A DNA stretch of 51,182 nucleotides from Phycisphaerales bacterium Planc_01 (GTDB taxonomy: Bacteria; Planctomycetota; Phycisphaerae; Sedimentisphaerales; Anaerobacaceae): positions 1 through 51,182 of the forward strand of contig LVBB01000146.1 of NCBI GenBank assembly GCA_001603075.1. Reading direction: 5' to 3'. Each line of letters begins with the position of its first letter. Position 1 is the stretch's first letter. Both the position numbers and the translations under genes were made by a program. Below the pieces are notes generated by a model. The model ran no database searches. It was not told the DNA's origin and saw only the letters and a list, made by a program, of their open reading frames with translations. Shown piece by piece: positions 44,826 through 51,182 of the stretch.

Positions 44826-46121
44826 TCAGAAGCTGTAGCGGACGGCGAGATAGGCGTTGGTGTTGTTGTGAAACTGATTGAAGAAGGTGTGGGCCTCGTC
44901 GCCGAAGAACACATTCCCGCCGACCTCTACGGCCAGATGATCGCTGGCCTTGTAGTTGGCGACCGGGCGCACGTAGACGTCTTCGTCGGACGGCGAGTAA
45001 TACGTGAACAGCGAGAGACTCAGATTCTGGTTCATCAGCAGCTTGGTCAGGCGCAGCGTGGTAAGGTGGCGAAACTCATCACGTTTGGGCATGCCGGCCG
45101 GCTGGCTGTTCTCGTAGTCGTCGTAATCGAGTATCTGCTCGACGTAGTACTGAACGCCCGCGGTGAAATCCCGCGCGATTTCCTGTGTGTAGCCCACAAG
45201 GTAGCGCATCTCGGAGTTGTTGATGAGGAAGTCGTCGCCGTCGCGGTCATCGACCGAGTCGTAATAGCCGACCTCGACGTTTCCAATGCCCTTGCCCACC
45301 GTCCCGCGAAGGCTGGCGCCGTAGACGTGCAGCTCGGGGAAGATCGCGGCGGTCATCGTCTCATTGAACCCGCCAGGGCTCTTCCAGTAGCCCCAATACC
45401 CATAGAGGGCCAGTTCGTAGTTGCGGACATTGCGATACAGGCGAAGGGCCAGTTCGTCCTCCTCGAAGAACTCGCGTCGCCGCTCGGTACTGAGCTTGTC
45501 TTTCCGACCGGCCCTGTCGCCCAGGACGGGGTTCCAGTAGGACAGGCGCTCGCCGCTGATGAAACGGTCGGAATCGAACTCCGGCGTATAGACGACATCG
45601 AGATTCGCCCAGTCCATGAAGAAACTCGCCTTCACCGCATCCGACGGGGCCTTGAGGTACTCCGTGTCGCGGCCGATGAAGAACGACTGCCAGTCCTTGG
45701 GGAACAGATCGTTGATGAAGACCAGATCGCCCGTCCCCCAGGTCAATACCTGTCGGCCCAGCTTGACATCCATGAAGTCCGTCGGGCGTCCGAAGAGGTT
45801 CGCCTCGCGCAGGTCGAAGACGCCCTTCTCTTCGACGCCGTCGCCGTAGACGTCGCCTTTGATCTTGATATCGCCCCAGTCGCGCATGTGGAACAGGTCG
45901 AACTGGTAGCGTGCCTCCATGATCGACAGGTCCTTCTGGTGCGGGTCGTTCTGAAGCCGGGAGCCCGCGCGGACCTCATAGAAGCCGTGGTACTCGGTGT
46001 CGAGCCTGTCGAAGAACTCCCTAACCGGGTTCCGGGCTTCCTGTTGCTCTGCGGCTTCCTCACCGGCCACTGGGACACAGGCAAGAGCCAGAACAAGCAG
46101 GGCCGTGGCAACGCCGGGCAT
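44826..46121 (-). CDS. Outer-membrane beta-barrel protein
   Basis: A 431-residue protein with a signal peptide (MPGVATALLVLALACVPVAGE) and a chain of alternating strands ending in a terminal phenylalanine (AYLAVRYSF), as in outer-membrane barrels. Segments such as VKLGRQVLTWGTGDLVFIND, YELALYGYWGYWK and NVEVGYYDSVDDRDG recall the DUF1302/alginate-export style. I start at ATG 46121 because the open frame upstream of it translates a dispersed repeat. It follows the LolA-like gene by about 200 bases of repeat DNA and probably completes an export system. Confidence 0.8.
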   Translation of the reverse strand: MPGVATALLVLALACVPVAGEEAAEQQEARNPVREFFDRLDTEYHGFYEVRAGSRLQNDPHQKDLSIMEARYQFDLFHMRDWGDIKIKGDVYGDGVEEKGVFDLREANLFGRPTDFMDVKLGRQVLTWGTGDLVFINDLFPKDWQSFFIGRDTEYLKAPSDAVKASFFMDWANLDVVYTPEFDSDRFISGERLSYWNPVLGDRAGRKDKLSTERRREFFEEDELALRLYRNVRNYELALYGYWGYWKSPGGFNETMTAAIFPELHVYGASLRGTVGKGIGNVEVGYYDSVDDRDGDDFLINNSEMRYLVGYTQEIARDFTAGVQYYVEQILDYDDYENSQPAGMPKRDEFRHLTTLRLTKLLMNQNLSLSLFTYYSPSDEDVYVRPVANYKASDHLAVEVGGNVFFGDEAHTFFNQFHNNTNAYLAVRYSF

Positions 46122-46140
46122 CCTTCGACCTGGGCCAACA

Positions 46141-46310
46141 GCATGAAGAAACCCGAAGGGCGAAGCACAAAACCCGAAACAAATCGAAAGCACGAAATCC
46201 CCAAGACCGAAATGCTGTCGCAACCTGGTGGGGTCGGTTTGGGATTTGGAGCCTTCCCGCCATTCGTGCTTGTTTCGTATTTCGAGTTTCGGATTTCGCG
46301 TTTTCCCTGC
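46141..46310. repeat. Dispersed intergenic repeat with inverted CGAAA-rich arms
   Basis: About 170 bases between two genes of one operon. Arms such as CCCGAAACAAATCGAAAGC and TTGTTTCGTATTTCGAGTTTCG are partial reverse complements and could form a long irregular hairpin. Read antisense it gives the spurious-looking text KTRNPKLEIRNKHEWREG and FGLGDFVLSICFGF, which I recall from many environmental planctomycete contigs as a translated repeat. No gene is claimed. Confidence 0.6.
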
Positions 46311-46318
46311 CGATCCGA

Positions 46319-47134
46319 TCATCTCATGGCCTCCCGAGGGGGTCTACGGAGGTAGCGTTCCTCGAAGATGTCACCGATACCGATGTTGTACTGGATGTCC
46401 GTGAACTCCATTTCGGTCTGTCCGCCGGTCTTGAGGTCCTTGACAACCGATTTGGTCACTGTGGTGAAGTCCTGGATCGTCTTGACATCCTTCGACTCGA
46501 TGATGCGATAGAGCTGGCCCTGCTTGTCGTAGAAGTCCATCTTCGTCGGCACGTACGTCTTGCGGTCGACGGCGACGGTGTAGTAGCTGAACTCGACCTC
46601 CTCCGGCTTCTTCGGAACGTTCTTGACGATGAACATGGTGTCCGTGGTCTCGATCAGCTCATGCGTGTCGAGGTCCAGGCTCCGGCCGGAGACGTCCTCG
46701 TAGACGAAGTCGGAACCGACGAAGCTGGTCCGCTTGTCGCTGGCGGCGACCCGCTTGACCAGATCGAGTGCCGGCAGATATAGCCAGCGGTCGTCGTCCT
46801 TGCCCTCGCCCACATGCTTCTTGACCATGTATACCATCCGGCGCACATCGGACGGACGCTGGAAGTACACGAAGTAATTCTGATCGCCGCCGTCCACGAC
46901 GTCCTTGCGCAGGATGATGAACTCCCGCTCGCGGGTCTGCCCTGCCTTGTTGGTGATGGTCATCTTGACCGTGGCCTTGCCGTCGTCGCCCTGATAGTAG
47001 GCGACGATGTTGGCTCTGGTCACAATCGTCTGAACGTCAGGCACATCGCTGTCGGCCGCACCAACCGCGGCCGCAACGAACAAACCAAAAACCGCACACG
47101 CAGACAAGACCACGGAGCTTTTCTTGCGCAGCAT
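46319..47134 (-). CDS. LolA-like outer-membrane lipoprotein-sorting domain protein
   Basis: A 271-residue exported protein (signal VVLSACAVFGLFVAAAVGAA). The body is a LolA/DUF1329-like fold: VQTIVTRANIVAYYQGDDGK, EREFIILRKDVVDGGDQ, DRWLYLPALDLVKRVAASDK, SFVGSDFVYEDVSGRSLD and TYVPTKMDFYDKQGQLYRI. Such proteins carry lipids or lipoproteins across the periplasm. ATG 47134 has GGGAGG 6-7 bases upstream. It lies 23 bases after the DUF2892 gene in the ArsR-led operon, between the RND pump and the barrel, which suits a shuttle role. Confidence 0.85.
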   Translation of the reverse strand: MLRKKSSVVLSACAVFGLFVAAAVGAADSDVPDVQTIVTRANIVAYYQGDDGKATVKMTITNKAGQTREREFIILRKDVVDGGDQNYFVYFQRPSDVRRMVYMVKKHVGEGKDDDRWLYLPALDLVKRVAASDKRTSFVGSDFVYEDVSGRSLDLDTHELIETTDTMFIVKNVPKKPEEVEFSYYTVAVDRKTYVPTKMDFYDKQGQLYRIIESKDVKTIQDFTTVTKSVVKDLKTGGQTEMEFTDIQYNIGIGDIFEERYLRRPPREAMR

Positions 47135-47157
47135 ACAACACCTCCCACTTTTCTGTA

Positions 47158-47346
47158 TCAGCCTTTGACCCCGAGCTTTCGCAGCAGCGTCATCATCGGG
47201 CACCAGTTGGTGAACGCGGATTGAAACAGGTTCACACCGACAAAACCCGTGAACCACAACCAATAGGAGCAATGGTAATGCGCCAGCAGAACGCTGACAA
47301 TCACGAAGAATCCGGCAATTCCTCGAAGCATCGTTTCCACCGTCAT
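47158..47346 (-). CDS. Small DUF2892 (YgaP-like) membrane protein
   Basis: A 62-residue protein with two membrane helices (LRGIAGFFVIVSVLLAHY and WLWFTGFVGVNLFQSAFT) and the family ending NWCPMMTLLRKLG with its conserved CP. The start ATG overlaps the RND stop (ATGA), so translation is coupled; AGAGAGGTG precedes it. Family members often lie beside sulfur-handling genes, but the role here is unknown. Confidence 0.85.
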   Translation of the reverse strand: MTVETMLRGIAGFFVIVSVLLAHYHCSYWLWFTGFVGVNLFQSAFTNWCPMMTLLRKLGVKG

Positions 47347-50213
47347 AGATCACCTCTCTTCTCTTCGGCCTGACCTGGCTGGTTCTGCCGAGCCTGGGCC
47401 ACGCGACAGGCCTGTCGGCGCGACATGACCCCGCAGGTCAGCGCCATCAAGGGAATGACAACGAGCGCCAAGAGGGCCAGATGCCCCAGGCTCATACCCC
47501 AGTTCTGATGCAGATTCAACGCCACCAATACAACGGCCGCCACAGACACGATCATGCAGAAGCCGCAATTGCAGCCGGCCGACTGCGGCATCCTGGCCGG
47601 TCGCAGCAGCCGATTCTCCGCCACGGTCAGGATGGCCGGCAGCACCATCAGGGTCACGACGCCCGACAGGGCCATGATCGCGCAGAGGAAGATGCCGACC
47701 GTCTTGTAGGGAACCAGCGGCGCCGCCAGCAACGGCAGGAAGCCGATGGCGATCACCAGGACGTTGCGGCTGATCGCTCGGGCCGGCTCGCCGAACATCT
47801 CGGCGACACTGGCCTTCCATGAACCGGTCAGGGCGTACGTCGCCCGCGCCCGTTCGAGGAAGTGGATCGCGAAATCGACGGCCATGCCCAGTGTCAGCGC
47901 GCTGAGCACAGCGACCGGCATATCGTAGTCCTTGCCGACCAGGCCGATGATCCCGTAGATGACCGCGATCGTGATCGACAGCGGGATCATGCAGATCAGG
48001 CCCCACAGAGGCGAGCGGAACAGGATGGCCATCATGATGAACACGATGATGAAGCTGCCCAGCAGCGACTGGAGCATGCCCCAGACCATCTTGTTCTGCC
48101 AGATGATGTTGATATAGGTCAGTCCCGCCCACTGGTGCTCGACCGGCATCGGCGCCGCCGTCTCGGCGAAGAACTTCTCCACCGCCTGGACGACCTGCTC
48201 CATGTCCTTATTGTCCCCGCTCTTGAGCTGGAGCCAGAGGTTGGTCTTGTCGTAGTCGTTGGTGACGAAATGCCAGAGATCGTCGGGCGTGTGACTGCTC
48301 TGGAACTGGATCAGACACTCGGCTACGGCGGCGCTGGAGTCGGGGATCGTGTAGTTCTCGGGCTCACCGTCGATCAGTTCCTGATGCACTTTCTTGACGA
48401 TGCCTGCAATCGAGTTGGTCTTTCCGACCAGACCCGTCTCCTCCAGATACTGCTCCAGTTGCGCGATGTAGCGAAGCGCCTCGGGCTGTTTGAAGACCTT
48501 GAGACGCTCCTTTTCGAGATCGAAGAAGTCGATCAGTTCGAACCAGACATCGGCGGCCTCCTCAGACGCCGAGGCTTCCTTTTCCTGGGCGTAGCTGCTC
48601 AGCTTGTCGAGCAGGGCGACCTTGGTCATGCCCGTCGAGGCCTCGGCAAGGAGGGCCTTCTCCGCCTCGGCGATCACCCTCGTCGCGGCGGGCACCTCGG
48701 GCGCCAGGTCTTCGGCCTTCCGCACAAGCCGGTCGCGCAGGCCGTGAACATACTCGGTGCTGACGTTGGGATCACTCGCATCGGAGAGGACCAGATAGGC
48801 CATGTAGGTCCCGGAGAAGTGCCGGTTCAGCTCGACGTCGGCCACGCGGATCGGATGGCTCCGGGCGAACCACTTGATCGGGTTGTCGTTGATCTGGATC
48901 CTGGTCACGCCGTAGACCGCTACCGCCGCGACGATGACGATCGCCACCAGAATGGGCTTGGCAGCGGTGTAGGTGAGCCGGCCGGTGGCATGGAGCACAT
49001 GGGTCAGCCAGGTCTGCTTCTCCTCGTGCACCGCCGCGGCGCCGAAGTTCGCCAGCGAACGGTCCTTGAGGAACATGACATAAGCCGGAACGAACGTCAC
49101 CGTACAGATCCAGGCCACCATGATGCCCGAGGCGACGAAGATCCCGAAGACCTGGACCGGCGGAATCGGCGTCAGCGCCAGCGACGCAAAGCCGGCCGCC
49201 GAGGTCAGCGAGGTATACAGCATCGGCATGAACAGATTGTCCATCACCTCGAGCATCGTCTGACGCCGCCCCTTGTCCTTGGTGTACCGGTCAAAGAACT
49301 CCGAGAGGATGTGCACCGAATCGACGACGGCAATCGGCATCAGGAAGATCGGGATCATCGAACTCATGATATGGACCGGATAGCCCAGACCGATCAGGGC
49401 CCCCATCGTTGTGATGACCGCGACCATCGCCACGATCATCGGCGAGATCACCAGCACCAGCTTGCGGAAGAACGCCAGCATCAGCAGGAAGATCACCAGC
49501 ATCGCCAGCGGGGCCGAGATCGCCATCTGCACGAACATCTCGTAACCGAACGTGTCCTCGGCCACCGGCAGACCCGTGATGTGGTATTCCTCGTCGCCCT
49601 GGAACTCGGCGATTTTCGCGTTGAGCGCCCGATACACCCTGTGGCTCAGATCCTTGTGCGTCAGCGGCAGATACAGACTGATCGCCTTGCCGTCGTCGGA
49701 GACAACCGTGCCCTTGAGCAGGGGATTGGACATGGCCTTGTCGCGGATTGCCAGCGCCTCGGCGTCCGTCTCGGGAGGTCGCGGCATCAGCCATTCGAAC
49801 GTCACCACGCCGGGACCGCCCTGGCCGATGTGGTCGACCGTTGACGGCGCCAGCAGATCGACCTCGATCACTCCCATCTGGCGGTTCGGGTCTTCCCTGT
49901 CGGGCCAGCGCAGCGTTTTGGCATATTCGGTCAGGTCGTAGATGTTGCGCAACGAGGTGGGATTGAACACGCCGTCGGGATGGGCGTCGTTGACGACGCC
50001 GACGACCACCATATCGGACAGAACGAATTCCTCTTTGGTCCGGTCGTGGAAAAGCCGCACCGGCTCGTCGGCCGAGAGCATGTTCTCCGGGTCGGTATCC
50101 ACCTGGATGCGCGGGATCAGCGCGCCCAATGCCAGAGTGAGAACAACCATCACCGCCGTAACCAGCTTGTGATGGCTCAGCGAGAAATCCGTGATCTTGT
50201 GCTTGAGTTCCAT
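47343..50213 (-). CDS. RND superfamily exporter (MMPL/HpnN-like)
   Basis: A 956-residue inner-membrane protein with the two-half RND plan: one span near the N-terminus (LVTAVMVVLTLALGALIP), a periplasmic domain, five to six spans (MLVIFLLMLAFFRKLVLVIS, MGALIGLGYPVHIMSSMIPI, VDSVHILSEFFDRY), a second periplasmic domain, then the mirror half (IVFIMMAILFRSPLWGLI, ALTLGMAVDFAIHFLERAR). GMAVDFAIHF and VVDSVHIL mark the proton-relay helices. It is a hydrophobe or lipid exporter, not an antibiotic pump of the AcrB kind (no long porter loops). ATG 50213 is preferred over 50249. It sits second after the DUF302 gene. Confidence 0.88.
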   Translation of the reverse strand: MELKHKITDFSLSHHKLVTAVMVVLTLALGALIPRIQVDTDPENMLSADEPVRLFHDRTKEEFVLSDMVVVGVVNDAHPDGVFNPTSLRNIYDLTEYAKTLRWPDREDPNRQMGVIEVDLLAPSTVDHIGQGGPGVVTFEWLMPRPPETDAEALAIRDKAMSNPLLKGTVVSDDGKAISLYLPLTHKDLSHRVYRALNAKIAEFQGDEEYHITGLPVAEDTFGYEMFVQMAISAPLAMLVIFLLMLAFFRKLVLVISPMIVAMVAVITTMGALIGLGYPVHIMSSMIPIFLMPIAVVDSVHILSEFFDRYTKDKGRRQTMLEVMDNLFMPMLYTSLTSAAGFASLALTPIPPVQVFGIFVASGIMVAWICTVTFVPAYVMFLKDRSLANFGAAAVHEEKQTWLTHVLHATGRLTYTAAKPILVAIVIVAAVAVYGVTRIQINDNPIKWFARSHPIRVADVELNRHFSGTYMAYLVLSDASDPNVSTEYVHGLRDRLVRKAEDLAPEVPAATRVIAEAEKALLAEASTGMTKVALLDKLSSYAQEKEASASEEAADVWFELIDFFDLEKERLKVFKQPEALRYIAQLEQYLEETGLVGKTNSIAGIVKKVHQELIDGEPENYTIPDSSAAVAECLIQFQSSHTPDDLWHFVTNDYDKTNLWLQLKSGDNKDMEQVVQAVEKFFAETAAPMPVEHQWAGLTYINIIWQNKMVWGMLQSLLGSFIIVFIMMAILFRSPLWGLICMIPLSITIAVIYGIIGLVGKDYDMPVAVLSALTLGMAVDFAIHFLERARATYALTGSWKASVAEMFGEPARAISRNVLVIAIGFLPLLAAPLVPYKTVGIFLCAIMALSGVVTLMVLPAILTVAENRLLRPARMPQSAGCNCGFCMIVSVAAVVLVALNLHQNWGMSLGHLALLALVVIPLMALTCGVMSRRQACRVAQARQNQPGQAEEKRGDL

Positions 50214-50316
50214 ATGGATTGCCCCATCCCTGTGCCGCTCGGCGGCCAACCTGTCCCATCATGACTTTGTGCGTTCGTTTCCCATCGCGCTATGGAGAAC
50301 AGCGCGCGGGCTGCCT

Positions 50317-50835
50317 TCAGTTTCTCACGATGTCGGAAAGAATGGCGTGCTCGTCGCGAGCGACGCTGCCGCCCATGACCTTGGCGATGTTACCGCCGAA
50401 CATCCTTGCCATCAAGGGCATGTTCATCTTCGACAGAAGCACTCTGCCGTCGTCGCTTTCCCAGACCGCTATCGTGCAGGGCATCAGAGTCGAAACGTGC
50501 CGGTCGGTCGTCAGCACGCTCTTGGCATACTCCGCCTTGCATAGCTTGACGAGCTTGACACGCGGACCGAACTCGACACCGTGTTTGGCCATCGACTGGT
50601 TCATGTCCATGACTGTTGAGACCACCCAACCGCGGGCGGGAATCGCCCGCTCCAGCGCAGCGACAGTCTCCTCGAAATCCAGCCGACTCTCCTGGGTTAC
50701 GATCATCATCCTGGGCATGGCGACGACGATCGCACTCCCACAGAGCAACGCGCCGACCATGATCCCGATCATTCCCGCAACCATCCACGATCTGCGGTCT
50801 TGTGACTTCACCTTCGCCATCTCATTCTCACTCAC
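50317..50835 (-). CDS. DUF302 domain protein, membrane anchored
   Basis: A 172-residue protein with one span (WMVAGMIGIMVGALLCGSAIVVA) and a DUF302 domain (TQESRLDFEETVAALERAIP, then GVEFGPRVKLVKLCKAEYAK, and LMPCTIAVWESDDGRVLLSKMN). The start GTG 50835 overlaps the ArsR stop (GTGA), so it is co-translated with the regulator; ATG 50820 is an alternative. The function of DUF302 is not established, though it often occurs with sulfur or metal genes. About 100 bases separate it from the RND gene. Confidence 0.85.
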   Translation of the reverse strand: MSENEMAKVKSQDRRSWMVAGMIGIMVGALLCGSAIVVAMPRMMIVTQESRLDFEETVAALERAIPARGWVVSTVMDMNQSMAKHGVEFGPRVKLVKLCKAEYAKSVLTTDRHVSTLMPCTIAVWESDDGRVLLSKMNMPLMARMFGGNIAKVMGGSVARDEHAILSDIVRN

Positions 50836-51131
50836 TTTCGCGCCTTTCCTTTCTTCCGACAGTGGTTGTACACGCAACCGAGAACGCGAAGCACGTTCTC
50901 GTTCTCGATCCTATAAAAGACGCGGGCCCCTTCCCGGCGGGAACGAAGAATGCCTTTGTCTTTCATGATGTTCAGTTGCTGGCTCGTGACGGCCTGCTTC
51001 TCGCCCAAAGCCTCGGCGATCTCGCCGACGGACATCCGCCCCCCCTCCAATATCTCCACAATCTGGAGTCGAATCGGGTGGGCGAGCGCCCTGAGCACTT
51101 CGGCCGCATGGTTTGCCAGTTCCTTGTCCAT
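50832..51131 (-). CDS. ArsR/SmtB-family transcriptional regulator
   Basis: A 99-residue winged-helix regulator: LRALAHPIRLQIVEILEGG (first helices), MSVGEIAEALGEKQAVTSQQ plus LNIMKDKGIL (recognition helix), and REGARVFYRIENENVLRVL (wing). Cysteines are limited to a C-terminal pair (GCVYNHCRK), a possible metal, thiol or sulfide sensor. It is first in a probable operon and has an AT-rich dyad in front of it (51145-51170), so it may repress itself and the operon when ligand is absent. The ligand is not known. Confidence 0.92.
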   Translation of the reverse strand: MDKELANHAAEVLRALAHPIRLQIVEILEGGRMSVGEIAEALGEKQAVTSQQLNIMKDKGILRSRREGARVFYRIENENVLRVLGCVYNHCRKKGKARK

Positions 51132-51144
51132 TCCAGCGCCCTAC

Positions 51145-51170
51145 ATACATTGCAATATCAATATATATGG
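51145..51170. promoter_or_regulatory. Possible ArsR operator
   Basis: CATACATTGCA on the left and CAATATATATG on the right form an imperfect inverted repeat around a short centre, just upstream of the ArsR gene start. This is the usual place and AT-rich style for an ArsR-family operator. The upstream promoter lies at or beyond the window edge. Confidence 0.4.
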
Positions 51171-51182
51171 ATAATACTATAC

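Noticed and set aside
46122-46322. N-terminal extension of the barrel protein
   Set aside because: The text is a translation of the CGAAA-rich repeat; the signal peptide starts at 46121.

Overview
The window looks like a chromosomal piece of a Planctomycetota bacterium, most likely Phycisphaerae/Sedimentisphaerales. This is an inference from gene style, not from a marker search. The signs are a GC-rich sequence, many secreted sulfatase and glycoside-hydrolase genes, prepilin-type (FSLIELLVVIAII / FTLVELIVVIAVI) proteins, a dockerin-tailed secreted protein, DUF1080 and DUF362 genes, ECF sigma factors with membrane partners, and dispersed palindromic intergenic elements.

Layout. 1-12.3 kb (minus strand): a cut-off zinc-ribbon protein, a secreted NodB-like deacetylase, a thioesterase, and a compact carbohydrate operon (GH2 enzyme, Tat/lipoprotein sulfatase, sugar-porter MFS). 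Then come a pseudopilin stub, a collapsed GFA pseudogene, a sialidase-fold protein, an intact GFA-family protein, and an ECF sigma factor with a small membrane partner. 12.5-15.8 kb (plus): tRNA-Ser(GGA), an OPT transporter with a small partner, and a decayed MNT/HEPN pair. 15.9-26.2 kb (minus): DUF362, a membrane flippase-like/methyltransferase fusion, a glycosyltransferase with TPR tail, DUF1080, and an ilv operon with two tandem acetolactate synthase large subunits followed by the small subunit. 26.4-32.5 kb: an ECF sigma factor followed by an anti-sigma factor with four ZAS-type zinc motifs and a periplasmic sensor-like domain. Opposite these lie a pseudopilin, a secreted C39-like peptidase with an eight-cysteine tail, and a dockerin protein. 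33.3-39.7 kb (plus): CPA2-type antiporter, gyrA and holA. 39.7-42.4 kb (minus): DUF1848 protein, DNA methyltransferase and a frameshifted restriction endonuclease. 42.6-51.1 kb (minus): an LTA-synthase-like sulfatase, then an ArsR-led operon of DUF302, RND exporter, DUF2892, LolA-like protein and outer-membrane barrel.

How the genes may work together. The first operon suits uptake and breakdown of a sulfated glycan. The ilv operon makes branched-chain amino-acid precursors. The ArsR operon has the parts of an envelope-spanning export or lipid-trafficking route (inner-membrane RND, periplasmic carrier, outer-membrane barrel). The strongest candidates for something undescribed are the four-ZAS anti-sigma factor and its neighbours (C39-like secreted peptidase) and the ArsR/RND/LolA/barrel operon. 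Decay is a second theme: four genes are broken (GFA remnant, MNT, HEPN, restriction enzyme), and in the restriction case the protective methyltransferase stays intact.
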